From contig JAVBKY010000009.1 in the NCBI GenBank assembly GCA_031553765.1, forward strand, positions 124,001 to 188,000: 64,000 nucleotides of DNA. Direction: 5' to 3'. The notes under the pieces are model-generated. The model had not been told where the DNA came from and did no database searches. It was given only the letters and a program-made list of their open reading frames with translations. Position numbers and translations under genes: made by a program. The stretch is from JAITMY01 sp031553765. Lineage in GTDB: Bacteria > Bacteroidota > Bacteroidia > Bacteroidales > UBA932. Positions 39,014-47,839 of the stretch are shown here, piece by piece. Each line of letters opens with the position of its first letter. Position 1 is the stretch's first letter.

Positions 39014-41041
39014 CTACCAAATATCTGCGCGCTTTTCAGGCTCAAGGTACATGCCATCGCCGGGTTGTACGTTGAAGGCTTTTTCGAAAGCGTCGATGTG
39101 TGGCAGGGTGCCGTTTACGCGCCAGCGACCAAGCGAGTGAACGTCGATTTTGGTGAGGCGCTCAATTTCTTTGTCGCGAATATTGGTTGCCCACAATGTA
39201 GCGTAGGAAATAAAGAAGCGTTGATCAGCGCTGAAGCCGTCAATGGGTGCTGGAACCGAATCGCCCAAAGCTTTGTGTAGCGCAACGTAGGCAACCTGTA
39301 TACCGCCGTTGTCGGCAATGTTTTCGCCTAAAGTAAACTTACCATCAGCCATCATGCCGGGCATAACTTCAATCTGGTTGAAGTGATTTACGAGTACAGC
39401 AGTACGGTCGTCGAAGTTCTTTGCATCGCTGGCTGTCCACCAGTTTTTGAGGTTACCCTTTGCATCGTACTTACAGCCCTGATCATCGAAGCCGTGCGTC
39501 ATTTCGTGACCTATCACCACGCCAATAGCACCGTAGTTCACTGCATCATCGGCATCCTTGTTAAAGAAGGGAGGTTGTAGAATGCCAGCGGGGAAGCAGA
39601 TCTCGTTGGTAGAAGGGTTGTAGTAAGCATTTACAGTTTGCGGGAACATCAACCATTTATCCTTATCTACCGGTTTATTCACCTCGCTCATCAAATATTC
39701 AAAATCAAACCTGTTTGAACGCAGAATATTTTCCCAATATGATTCACTCTTGTTAACCTCAAGCTTAGAGTAGTCACGCCATTTATCGGGGTAACCAATC
39801 TTTACGTGGAAGGTTGAAAGTTTCTCATAAGCCTTAGCCTTGGTAGCATCACTCATCCACTCCAACTTGCTGATGCGATCGCCCAGTGCCAGCTCCAGAT
39901 TCTTTACCAGCGTGAGCATGCGCTCCTTTGATTCTGCGGGGAAATACTTTGCTACGTAGGCTTGTCCCATAGCTTCACCCAGTGCGGAATTTACCACATC
40001 CACAGCGCGCTTCCAGCGGGGACGCTGCTCTTCGCGACCGCTTATTACCTTGCCGTAGAATTCAAAATTCTGGGTTACAAAATCGTCGCTAAGGTATCCG
40101 GCTGCCGCATAAATGTAATTCCATGCGAAGTAGGCCTTAAGTAGGCCCAAGTCCTCGCCTTTAAGCATGCCCGAAACGGCCTTCATAAAGTCGGGTTGCG
40201 GTACGTTGAGCTCTTTCATATCAGTAAGATTGGCAGCAGCAAAGTAGGCTGTCCAGTTCATATCGGGAGCAATCTTTTTCAACTCGGCTACCGAAATCTT
40301 GTTGTAAATTTTTTCGGGATCGCGCTGCGTATGCTTATCCATTGAAACTTGTGCAAGGCGCAACTCGAGTTCAAATATTTGATTGGCAAGTTCGTCAGCG
40401 TTAGTGTTGGTAATTTGGTCGTAGCCTGCCAGCGTAAGCATTTTACCTACATGTTCAATGTATTTGGTGCGGATTTCTTGCGAGCGCTCGTCTTGATCGA
40501 GGTAGTAGTCGCGCTCGCCGAGACCTAGACCGGCTTGGTATAGCCAGCCTATATTCATGTCGCTGTTAGCAAAGTCGGATTCTCCAAAAAATGAAAAGAA
40601 GGGTGCAATTTGCATGGTATGCAACTCCACCAACTTTGCCATAAGCTGCTCGCGGGTGCTAATAGCTGCAATGGCTTGAAGGTCGGATTGAATAGGAGTA
40701 TTACCTTGTGCATTCAACGTTTTTTCATCCATGCCCAAGTTGTACAGGTCTGCAATTTTTTGCTGTACGCTGCCTTGCTCGTTTTTGCCTTTGCTTACCT
40801 CGGTAATAAGGTCGTTGAGCTGCTTTTGGTTGTTTTCACGTAGCACATCAAAGGTGCCATAGCGGGCGAATTCGGGTTTCAGCGGGTTGTTTTTCATCCA
40901 TCCGCCGCAGGCGTATTCGTAAAAGTCTTGTTGAGGGCGTACCTTGGTGTCAAGGTTCTTCAGGTCAATGCCCGGAGTTTTTCCATTGTCACAGCTGCTA
41001 AGTGCCATAATACAGAGTGCTGGGATTAATATTTTTTTCAT
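39014..41041 (-). CDS. pepO: M13 family (neprilysin-like) zinc metallopeptidase, lipoprotein
   Basis: A 675-residue endopeptidase with a lipoprotein signal MKKILIPALCIMALSSC (lipobox LSSC), probably envelope-anchored. The N-terminal helical domain begins PQQDFYEYACGGWMKNNP, a typical M13 start. The zinc site is VIGHEMTHGFDDQG (H512, E513, H516), with E573 in GENIADNGGIQVAY as third ligand. The C-terminus ends near PEKRADIW, as in the family's terminal CxxW-type end. It cleaves oligopeptides. It lies between ABC-F and DUF4301 on the minus strand. Confidence 0.94.
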   Translation of the reverse strand: MKKILIPALCIMALSSCDNGKTPGIDLKNLDTKVRPQQDFYEYACGGWMKNNPLKPEFARYGTFDVLRENNQKQLNDLITEVSKGKNEQGSVQQKIADLYNLGMDEKTLNAQGNTPIQSDLQAIAAISTREQLMAKLVELHTMQIAPFFSFFGESDFANSDMNIGWLYQAGLGLGERDYYLDQDERSQEIRTKYIEHVGKMLTLAGYDQITNTNADELANQIFELELRLAQVSMDKHTQRDPEKIYNKISVAELKKIAPDMNWTAYFAAANLTDMKELNVPQPDFMKAVSGMLKGEDLGLLKAYFAWNYIYAAAGYLSDDFVTQNFEFYGKVISGREEQRPRWKRAVDVVNSALGEAMGQAYVAKYFPAESKERMLTLVKNLELALGDRISKLEWMSDATKAKAYEKLSTFHVKIGYPDKWRDYSKLEVNKSESYWENILRSNRFDFEYLMSEVNKPVDKDKWLMFPQTVNAYYNPSTNEICFPAGILQPPFFNKDADDAVNYGAIGVVIGHEMTHGFDDQGCKYDAKGNLKNWWTASDAKNFDDRTAVLVNHFNQIEVMPGMMADGKFTLGENIADNGGIQVAYVALHKALGDSVPAPIDGFSADQRFFISYATLWATNIRDKEIERLTKIDVHSLGRWRVNGTLPHIDAFEKAFNVQPGDGMYLEPEKRADIW

Positions 41042-41124
41042 TTTTGTTTAAAGAATTATTTTGATTTCATTTTTTTTGAAGAAATTTTTGGTTTTAACTT
41101 TCACATAAAAAGTATTTATCAGTT

Positions 41125-41280
41125 GTACGAAAGAATCGTACATCTCTTTTAGTCCCTGCGGGACTGGCTTACAGTTTTAGTTTTCTCCCTAGTACCCAAG
41201 TGTTTCAACTGTCCGCTTTGTGAGGACAGTTGAAGTAAAATAGAAACCCTAACAGGGTCTCAAAACCTTGTTAGGGTCTT
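41125..41280. repeat. Four consecutive hairpins between ABC-F and pepO
   Basis: In order: GTACGA/TCGTAC (41125-41141), AGTCCC/GGGACT (41151-41165), TTCAACTGTCC/GGACAGTTGAA (41204-41234), and the ACCCTAACAGGGT palindrome (41246-41280). The last can terminate the plus-strand direction, and on the minus strand it lies downstream of the ABC-F stop. Confidence 0.65.
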
Positions 41281-41321
41281 ATGAGGCAGCCAAAGTTACT
41301 AAAAAAGTAAGTACCTTATTC

Positions 41322-43193
41322 TCAATTCGCTATCTCATCCAACTCGAGCCATCGCATTTCTTTGTCGGATAGTAGGTTAACTACCTCTCCAATGCGTTGC
41401 GATTTTGCCACTAGTTCGTCGGAGGATAGGCTGCCGGAGTTGAGCGCTGCTTCTATCTCTGATCTTTCTTTTTCCAACGCTTCAATTTCAACAGGAAGGC
41501 TTTCATACTCGCGCTTTTCAGCAAAAGAGAGTTTTCGCTTGGCGGATGTGCTTTCGTTCTTCTTTCGCTCCACAGCAGGCTTTTCTTCGCGCACTTGTTC
41601 GGCACGTTCTTTGCGTTCCTGCTCAATTTTGTGCTCGCGGTAATCGGTGTAGGTGCCGGGGAAGTCCTTTATTTTTCCTACATCTTCAAACACAAAAAGG
41701 TGGTCAACAATTTTGTCCATGAAGTAGCGGTCGTGCGATACAATCATTACGCAACCCTCAAACTCCTTGAGGTACTCCTCCAGTACCGCCATGGTCATCA
41801 GGTCAAGGTCGTTGGTGGGCTCGTCGAGTATAAGAAAGTTGGGTTGGCGCATGAGTATGGTGAGCAGGTACAACCTGCGCCGTTCGCCGCCGCTTAGCTT
41901 ACGTACCAGCGTTTGCTGCGCACTGGGTGGGAATAAAAAGTAGTTGAGGAATTGTGAAGCCGATAGGTTTTTGCCATCGCCCATTTTTACGTATTCGGCT
42001 ATATCGCGCGCTACATCTATCACGCGCTTATCCTCATTCACGGTAATTCCTTCCTGACGGTAGTAGCCTATTACTACTGTTTCGCCGTAGCTAACGTGGC
42101 CGCTATCGGGCGGAATATTTCCCGTAAGGAGATTTAGCAGCGTGCTTTTTCCTGTGCCGTTTTTACCTATGATACCTACCTTTTCGCCACGCACAAATTC
42201 GTAGGTAAACTTATCAATGTACTCAACCCCATCAAAGGCTTTGCATACATTTTTCGCCTCAATAATTTTTTTGCCTAAGCGTGCCGATTGCACGTTTATT
42301 TCCAGCTGTCCATCTTGACGCTTGGCATGCGCGCGATCCTTTACATCGTCAAAAGCGTTAACGCGCGATTTTATTTTTGTGCCACGCGCCGAAGGCTGGC
42401 GGCGCATCCACTCCAGCTCGCGGCGGAAGAGGTTGTGCGCGCGATCCACCTCCACGTTAAACGAGTCAATACGCTCCTGTCGTTTTTCTAAAAAGTAGGA
42501 AAAGTTACCCTTATAGGTGTACAGTTGCTGCTGATCAATTTCCAAAATGGTGTTGCAAACACGATCCAAAAAGTAGCGGTCGTGCGTAACCATAAGCAGC
42601 GTGCTGCGCGATTTTGAAAGGTACTCCTCCAACCACTCCACCATATCCAAGTCAAGGTGGTTGGTAGGCTCGTCGAGTATAAGGAAATCAGGTTCGCTAA
42701 TGAGCACGTTGGCCAAAGCCACACGCTTGCGCTGCCCGCCACTCAGCTCGCCCACCGGTTGGTCAAAGTTGGTAATACGTAGCTTGGTGAGAATTTGTTT
42801 GGCGCGCTGCTCGTAGTCCCAAGCATGGTGCGCGTCCATTTGCTCGGACAAGTGCGTAATGTCCTTGCCGTGAAATACGGCATTTTCATACTCGCTCACC
42901 ACCTTTGCAGCGGGATTGTCCGATGTAAATACGGCTTGCAGTACTGATATTTCGGGCGGAAAATGGTCTACTTGTTCAAGGAAACTTATGCGCAAATCAC
43001 GACGAAAGGTTATCTCGCCCGAATCGGCCGTGTCGCGTCCCGCAATAATGTTGAGCAGCGTGGTTTTTCCTGCACCGTTTTTGGCAACAATGGCCACGCG
43101 CTGGCCTTCGCCTACACCAAATTTGAGGTTATTAAATAGCACCAAGTCCCCAAAGGACTTGGCTAAACTTTCAACTTGTAAATAAGAAATCAT
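41322..43193 (-). CDS. ABC-F family ATPase (Uup-like)
   Basis: A 623-residue soluble protein with two ATP-binding cassettes and no membrane domain. The first has Walker A AKNGAGKTT (37-45), signature LSGGQRKR and LDEPTNHLDLDM. The second has Walker A GKNGTGKST, signature LSGGERRR and LDEPTNDLDLMT. The charged linker between them (FRRELEWMRRQPSARGTKIK) is the P-site-tRNA interaction motif of ABC-F proteins, and the C-terminal 80 residues are a coiled coil as in Uup. It probably acts on ribosomes. A TACCTTTG box lies 6 bp before the ATG. Confidence 0.92.
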   Translation of the reverse strand: MISYLQVESLAKSFGDLVLFNNLKFGVGEGQRVAIVAKNGAGKTTLLNIIAGRDTADSGEITFRRDLRISFLEQVDHFPPEISVLQAVFTSDNPAAKVVSEYENAVFHGKDITHLSEQMDAHHAWDYEQRAKQILTKLRITNFDQPVGELSGGQRKRVALANVLISEPDFLILDEPTNHLDLDMVEWLEEYLSKSRSTLLMVTHDRYFLDRVCNTILEIDQQQLYTYKGNFSYFLEKRQERIDSFNVEVDRAHNLFRRELEWMRRQPSARGTKIKSRVNAFDDVKDRAHAKRQDGQLEINVQSARLGKKIIEAKNVCKAFDGVEYIDKFTYEFVRGEKVGIIGKNGTGKSTLLNLLTGNIPPDSGHVSYGETVVIGYYRQEGITVNEDKRVIDVARDIAEYVKMGDGKNLSASQFLNYFLFPPSAQQTLVRKLSGGERRRLYLLTILMRQPNFLILDEPTNDLDLMTMAVLEEYLKEFEGCVMIVSHDRYFMDKIVDHLFVFEDVGKIKDFPGTYTDYREHKIEQERKERAEQVREEKPAVERKKNESTSAKRKLSFAEKREYESLPVEIEALEKERSEIEAALNSGSLSSDELVAKSQRIGEVVNLLSDKEMRWLELDEIAN

Positions 43194-43198
43194 GGGCG

Positions 43199-43206
43199 CA
43201 AAGGTA
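43199..43206 (-). promoter_or_regulatory. -7 box for the ABC-F gene
   Basis: The minus strand reads TACCTTTG only 5 bases from the ATG at 43193, so the transcript would be leaderless or nearly so. Confidence 0.45.
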
Positions 43207-43220
43207 CGGAAAATAGTGGT

Positions 43221-43371
43221 GAATGATTAAAGGTTAAAGATTAATGATTTCGTGGGTTGTCATGCTGAACCCGCCTGAATGACGTAGTCGGGTAGGCGGG
43301 TTGAAGCGTGCGGTGCGGGGTAAGGGAAAAGTGGCATTTATCTAACCATTAATCACTAACAGTTAACCATT
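43221..43371. repeat. 151-bp element with period-7 inverted ends
   Basis: Left units GATTAAA (43225) and GGTTAAA (43232) face right units AACCATT (43344, 43365) and AATCACT (43351). Over 28 bp the two ends match at about 22 positions when inverted. Inside, AACCCGCCT (43268-43276) pairs with AGGCGGGTT (43294-43302). Confidence 0.5.
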
Positions 43372-43379
43372 GAATTTTG

Positions 43380-43387
43380 TATCTTTG
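43380..43387 (+). promoter_or_regulatory. -7 box for the DUF5686 gene
   Basis: TATCTTTG lies 5 bp before the ATG at 43393, implying a leaderless or very short 5' end. Confidence 0.5.
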
Positions 43388-43392
43388 GCCTT

Positions 43393-45996
43393 ATGTTTTA
43401 TCGCATTGTCGTTATATTACTGCTTGCTTTCTCATCGGTGTCTGCCACTGCCCAGGTGCTTCGTGGCAGCCTTACCGACGAAAATGGGAGGCCTGTACCC
43501 GCGGCCACCGTTTACCTGCGCGAGTTGCAGCTGGGCACTGCTGCCGACGATAAGGGCGAGTTTGCGCTGAACGTAAAAAGTGGTACCTATACCTACATAA
43601 TTCACTGCTTGGGTTACCAAACAGTGCGCGATGTAGTAGAAGTTTCTGCATCGGGCGCCATGCTCAACGTGCGGTTAAGTACCAAAACCTACGAGCTGCC
43701 TCCCGTAATTATTTCCAAAAATCGAGAAGACCCTGCCTACCGTGTTATGCGGCACGCCATAGCCATGGCGCCATACTATACCCATCAGGTGAGCAGCTAC
43801 ACGGCGGATGTGTACCTTAAAGGAACGGCGCGGGTAACCAAGATTTCACGCGTGGTAAAGGCGGTTGCCAAAAAGCAGCTGCGGGGAGCTAACATTAAGG
43901 AGGGTGAGGCGTACTTTTTGGAGTCGATGAATGAAATTTCGTTCACTGCGCCCAACAACTATTCGCATCGTGTGCTATCGTCCAACAGCACGCTGCCTGC
44001 CGATTTTGGAGGCAACTTCAATACCATGAATTTTGTAAATGTAAACATATACAGCCTGAATCTGTTTACGCGCGATGCGTTTTCAAACTACCGTTTTTCT
44101 CTTGAAGGCTATACCGAGGAAGGCGATATGTACATTAACAAAATAAAGGTTACTCCGCGTAAAAAAACGCCGGGATTGGTAAGCGGCTACATCTACATTA
44201 TTGAAAATACGTGGCAGGTGTACAACGCCGATTTGAGGGGGGATGTGCCGTTCGGCTCGTTTCACGCCATTATGGGTACTAATGAGGTGCAAAAAGGTGT
44301 GCGTTTGCCCACGTCATATAGCCTTTCGGCAAAAGTAAATGCGCTGGGTAATGAGGCCAACTTTGAGTACGCCGGAACGGTGCGCTACAAAAATGTGAAG
44401 GAGGATAAAGCGCTCGAAAATCCGCTGCAAAAGCCCAATGCAAAACCTGTGCCTATGCCACAACAAACGGTAGCGCAGAAAGCAGCTCCGCAAAAAACGA
44501 AGGCGGATAGCGCCAAGATGGAGAAACGCCGCAAGGAGTTGGAGCAGCTGTTGGAGAAAGACAACCTGAGCAACCGCGAAATGATGAAGGCGAGCAAGCT
44601 CATAGCCGAGGAGGCGGATGAGCGCAGACCTCAATCGCTCAACCTCAGCACGGCGTATAAGGTGCAAATTGATAGCGGCGTGCGTTCGCGCGATACGTCG
44701 TACTGGAATGCCATTCGCCCTATTCCGCTTAAGCGCGATGAGGCGCGCAGCTTCCGCAAGGCCGATTCCGTGCGTACTATTGAGGCGCTGCCTGCCGATA
44801 GCGTGCACCATCGCGGCGGCTGGTTGGGTAACCTGCTGCTGGGTAAGCGCTACGAACCAAGCAAAACGCTGCGTATTACGCACAATGGGCTTGTTGCTCC
44901 AACCATGCTTTACTTCAACGCGGTGGATGGTTGGAAGTATGGACAGGAGTTGGGCTTGCGCAAAATGCTTGCCGACAGCACTACGCTACACCTTAACGGC
45001 GCTGCTTGGTGGGCATTCAACCGTGAGGCTTTTATGTGGAAACTGTCGGGCAGCTACAACTACTTGCCCGAACGTCGTGCCAGCGTGTTTTTTGAGGTGG
45101 GTAAGTACGATCAGGACTTTAGCAACTACAATAAAGAAACGCAAACCAACGGCTTGCTGGCGTTGCTGATACACCGCAACTACAACCGCTTGTACGAAAA
45201 TTTCATGGTGCAGGTGGGCAACAATATTGATATTACCAACGGCTTTTCTACGCAAGTAATGTTTTCATTTTACGATAGGTCAAGGCTTGATAACAGCACC
45301 AATTTTTCTTTCTTCAACCGTAGCGCGCAGTATGCTCCCAACGTGCCCGAAAATGAGTACGTGCCTGCCGACTACACGTTACACACGGCCACTATCGCCA
45401 GCGTGTCGCTCAGCTATACGCCCAAGTACTTTTACCGCATGCGCGGGCGACAAAAGCGCATGGCATACTCTACCTATCCCACGTTTTCGCTTACGTGGCG
45501 CGAGGGTATTCCTTCGCTGTTCGGTAGTAAAAGTGATTTCAGCTTCGCAAAAATTTCTATAAGCCAAAATGTACGCATGGGGCTGATGGAAGAGCTATCC
45601 TATCAGGTGGAGGCTGCTAACTTTTTCCGTAGTAAGGAGGTCGATTTTCCAGATTTTTACCACTTCATGATGCCCGGCTACGTGGTACATACCGCTGATG
45701 AAACGTCGTGGGAGTACTCGCGTTACTACCGCTACAGCACACCTACGTGGGGTGTAAGCGGAAGGGTGCGCTACGCAACACCATATCTTGCGCTAAAGTA
45801 TCTGCCGTTGCTCGATCGCACGTACTGTCGTGAGACCGTGCGAGGACAGGTGTTGTACACCCCGCAAAACGAATTCTACTCGGAGTTGGGGTACGAGATG
45901 AGCGAAATATTTTTGATATTCAGACTTGGGGTATTTGTGGGATTTGAGAATACTTCGTTTAGGTTGGTAGGGGTGAATTTTGGATTTAATTTATAG
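43393..45996 (+). CDS. DUF5686 outer-membrane protein with carboxypeptidase-like regulatory domain
   Basis: An 867-residue exported protein. A Sec signal ends near SATAQ (about residue 22). Residues about 23-105 form a carboxypeptidase D regulatory-like Ig domain (LRGSLTDENGRPVPAATVYL, GYQTVRDVVEVS). The remainder follows the DUF5686 layout: ISKNREDPAYRVMRHAIAMA, a long linker with a Lys/Glu-rich coiled part (about 360-410), then outer-membrane barrel strands to the terminal LVGVNFGFNL. The family is common in Bacteroidota outer membranes and its role is unknown. It is monocistronic. Confidence 0.85.
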   Translation: MFYRIVVILLLAFSSVSATAQVLRGSLTDENGRPVPAATVYLRELQLGTAADDKGEFALNVKSGTYTYIIHCLGYQTVRDVVEVSASGAMLNVRLSTKTYELPPVIISKNREDPAYRVMRHAIAMAPYYTHQVSSYTADVYLKGTARVTKISRVVKAVAKKQLRGANIKEGEAYFLESMNEISFTAPNNYSHRVLSSNSTLPADFGGNFNTMNFVNVNIYSLNLFTRDAFSNYRFSLEGYTEEGDMYINKIKVTPRKKTPGLVSGYIYIIENTWQVYNADLRGDVPFGSFHAIMGTNEVQKGVRLPTSYSLSAKVNALGNEANFEYAGTVRYKNVKEDKALENPLQKPNAKPVPMPQQTVAQKAAPQKTKADSAKMEKRRKELEQLLEKDNLSNREMMKASKLIAEEADERRPQSLNLSTAYKVQIDSGVRSRDTSYWNAIRPIPLKRDEARSFRKADSVRTIEALPADSVHHRGGWLGNLLLGKRYEPSKTLRITHNGLVAPTMLYFNAVDGWKYGQELGLRKMLADSTTLHLNGAAWWAFNREAFMWKLSGSYNYLPERRASVFFEVGKYDQDFSNYNKETQTNGLLALLIHRNYNRLYENFMVQVGNNIDITNGFSTQVMFSFYDRSRLDNSTNFSFFNRSAQYAPNVPENEYVPADYTLHTATIASVSLSYTPKYFYRMRGRQKRMAYSTYPTFSLTWREGIPSLFGSKSDFSFAKISISQNVRMGLMEELSYQVEAANFFRSKEVDFPDFYHFMMPGYVVHTADETSWEYSRYYRYSTPTWGVSGRVRYATPYLALKYLPLLDRTYCRETVRGQVLYTPQNEFYSELGYEMSEIFLIFRLGVFVGFENTSFRLVGVNFGFNL

Positions 45997-45999
45997 CAC

Positions 46000-46020
46000 A
46001 GTCGTAAGTCGACAGTCTGA
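46000..46020. repeat. Period-7 array, AGTCGTA family, left arm
   Basis: Units AGTCGTA (46000), AGTCGAC (46007) and AGTCTGA (46014). A facing arm lies at 46172-46206. Confidence 0.5.
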
Positions 46021-46028
46021 GTGTCAGT

Positions 46029-46147
46029 ACCTCTCCCTAAATTCCTCTCCACAGGAGAGGGACTTTCAACCCACAAGCGCTCTCGTACTTGCAGATAAAT
46101 TTATGGGCACACGCCCCTCTCTTGCGGAGAGGGGTTGGGGGAGAGGT
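46029..46147. repeat. 119-bp twin-hairpin element between DUF5686 and nth
   Basis: ACCTCTCCC (46029-46037) and GGGAGAGGT (46139-46147) are inverted ends. Inside them sit hairpins CCTCTCC/GGAGAGG (46044-46060) and CCCCTCTC/GAGAGGGG (46114-46134). The design matches the element at 6954-7103. The AGTCGTA-family arms lie outside it. Confidence 0.55.
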
Positions 46148-46171
46148 CTGAAATTATTTTTTCCTACCTTT

Positions 46172-46206
46172 ACTCTTTACTTACGACTATTAGACTACTC
46201 TTCTTA
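46172..46206. repeat. Period-7 array, AGTCGTA family, right arm
   Basis: Units such as ACTCTTT (46172) and ACTTACG (46179) continue to the nth start codon and include CTTACGACT, the complement of the left arm. Confidence 0.45.
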
Positions 46207-46850
46207 TGACTTTATCAGAGCGCTACACCGGAGTAATTTCATGGTTTGAAAAAAATGTAACTATAGCCGAAAGCGAATTATCTTTCGGTAGCCCATATGA
46301 ATTGCTGGTAGCAGTAGTTCTTTCGGCGCAGTGCACCGATAAGCGCGTGAACATGGTTACACCTCCTTTTTTTAAGGCATTTCCTACGGCAAAAAAATTG
46401 GCTGCCGCTGAGGTGGATGAAATCTTTGAGTACATCAAATCCATATCGTACCCTAACAATAAGGCTAAGAACCTAAAGGGTATGGCAGTGATGCTGACCG
46501 AGAAGTTTAAGGGCATAGTGCCAAGCGATGTAGAGACGCTGCAGGAGCTGCCTGGCGTGGGTAAGAAAACGGCCAATGTGGTGGCCAGTATTGTATACAA
46601 AAAACCTGTAATTGCAGTAGATACGCACGTTTTTCGCGTAGCAAAACGCATTGGCTTAGCTAAATCAACCTCCAAAACTCCGCTGGAGGTGGAGCTGCAA
46701 TTGGAAAAAAATATTCCGGAGCATTTACGCGCTATATCACACCATTGGCTCATTTTGCACGGTCGTTATATATGTGTGGCGCGCAAGCCTAAGTGCGAGG
46801 AGTGCGGTCTTACGGAGTGGTGTAAATATTACGCAACGCTCGAAAAATAG
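46206..46850 (+). CDS. nth: Endonuclease III (DNA glycosylase/AP lyase)
   Basis: A 214-residue base-excision repair enzyme acting on oxidised pyrimidines. The helix-hairpin-helix is LPGVGKKTANVV with catalytic K120. The catalytic Asp is D139 in VDTHVFRV. The C-terminal iron-sulfur loop is C-x6-C-x2-C-x5-C (CVARKPKCEECGLTEWC). The N-terminal VVLSAQCTDKRVN is typical. The start ATG at 46206 lies at the end of a period-7 repeat arm. Confidence 0.95.
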   Translation: MTLSERYTGVISWFEKNVTIAESELSFGSPYELLVAVVLSAQCTDKRVNMVTPPFFKAFPTAKKLAAAEVDEIFEYIKSISYPNNKAKNLKGMAVMLTEKFKGIVPSDVETLQELPGVGKKTANVVASIVYKKPVIAVDTHVFRVAKRIGLAKSTSKTPLEVELQLEKNIPEHLRAISHHWLILHGRYICVARKPKCEECGLTEWCKYYATLEK

Positions 46851-46956
46851 CCCCTCATAAAAACCCCATATTTCCCGAATGAGGGACGTTTAGCACATTT
46901 TAATTTTGAGCCTCCATTTTTAAGTTTCAAAATTTAGGTTTAGCTCTTCATCCTGC

Positions 46957-46964
46957 TATTTTTG
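46957..46964 (+). promoter_or_regulatory. -7 box for the DapB-like gene
   Basis: TATTTTTG matches TAnnTTTG, 34 nt upstream of the ATG at 46999. Confidence 0.5.
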
Positions 46965-46985
46965 TAAGGATACAACCTAATTTTT

Positions 46986-46990
46986 GGAGG
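46986..46990 (+). promoter_or_regulatory. Shine-Dalgarno-like GGAGG
   Basis: GGAGG lies 8 nt before the ATG at 46999. Such a site is uncommon in Bacteroidota and supports this start over the TTG at 46984. Confidence 0.5.
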
Positions 46991-46998
46991 ATTTAATT

Positions 46999-47766
46999 AT
47001 GGACAAAATTAAAATCGGGTTGTTTGGTTTTGGTAAAACCGGACGCTTTGTTGCGCAAGAAATTATGCAGGATAAAAAAGTTGATTTTGCATGGATTGTG
47101 CGCAAGTCTAAGACAGCTAATCATAAGTATGCCAGCCGACTGCTTGGCTTTGAATTTGATTCCGCGCCCATCTTTTCAGCCGAACAAGTAAACGATGATT
47201 TTTTTAAAAAGCATCCCGTTGATATTATTATCGATTTTTCGGGAGCACAAGGTTACAAGGAATATGCGGCGGCACCACCGCAGGGCATTAAAATCATTTC
47301 AGCCATATCCAAGCTCGACGAGCAGGCTATTGGTGCGCTGAAAAAGTATTCAGAACATAGCGCGGTGCTTTATTCGCCCAATATTACGCTGGGCATTAAC
47401 TTTTTGCTGGTGGCATCGCAGGTGCTGCAGAGCATTGCCCCCAAGGCTGATATTGAAATTGTAGAGGAGCATTTCCGTGATAAAAAAGGCATTTCGGGTA
47501 CCGCGCTTAAAATAGCAAAGATGCTGGGGCTCGAAAATACACGCCATGTGAACTCTGTGCGCGTGGGAGGCATTGTGGGTAAGCATGAGGTTATTTTTGG
47601 TTTGCCGAATCAAACTATTCGCTTGGTACACGAGAGCATCAGCCGCGGTGCATTCGGACAGGGTGCATTGTTTGCCGCCAAGTGGCTGCACGGTAAGCCT
47701 GCCGGTTTTTACTCTATGGAGGGCATTATTTCCGAGATGTTTAAGCAAAATATTCCGGTGTATTAA
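46999..47766 (+). CDS. Dihydrodipicolinate reductase-like oxidoreductase
   Basis: A 255-residue NAD(P)-dependent enzyme. The Rossmann motif is GLFGFGKTGRFVA (G10-x-G12-x-x-G15-R16). The C-terminal domain resembles DapB, with IEIVEEHFRDKKGISGTALKIA (from about residue 152) and SVRVGGIVGKHEVIFG. In standard DapB the catalytic stretch has two adjacent His and a DxPSGTA loop. Here it reads EEHFRDKKGISGTA, keeping one His, a Lys and SGTA. It may be a diverged DapB or a related reductase with another substrate. It has its own promoter and a rare Shine-Dalgarno-like site. Confidence 0.75.
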   Translation: MDKIKIGLFGFGKTGRFVAQEIMQDKKVDFAWIVRKSKTANHKYASRLLGFEFDSAPIFSAEQVNDDFFKKHPVDIIIDFSGAQGYKEYAAAPPQGIKIISAISKLDEQAIGALKKYSEHSAVLYSPNITLGINFLLVASQVLQSIAPKADIEIVEEHFRDKKGISGTALKIAKMLGLENTRHVNSVRVGGIVGKHEVIFGLPNQTIRLVHESISRGAFGQGALFAAKWLHGKPAGFYSMEGIISEMFKQNIPVY

Positions 47767-47799
47767 TGTGGCGAGAGCACCTTTCATTCAAAAGTGGGC

Positions 47800-47807
47800 T
47801 ACCTTTG
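47800..47807 (+). promoter_or_regulatory. -7 box for the lipoprotein gene at 47840
   Basis: TACCTTTG matches TAnnTTTG, 32 nt upstream of the ATG. Confidence 0.55.
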
Positions 47808-47839
47808 CTTTATACGTAACCCTCTAAAGAATCTACATT

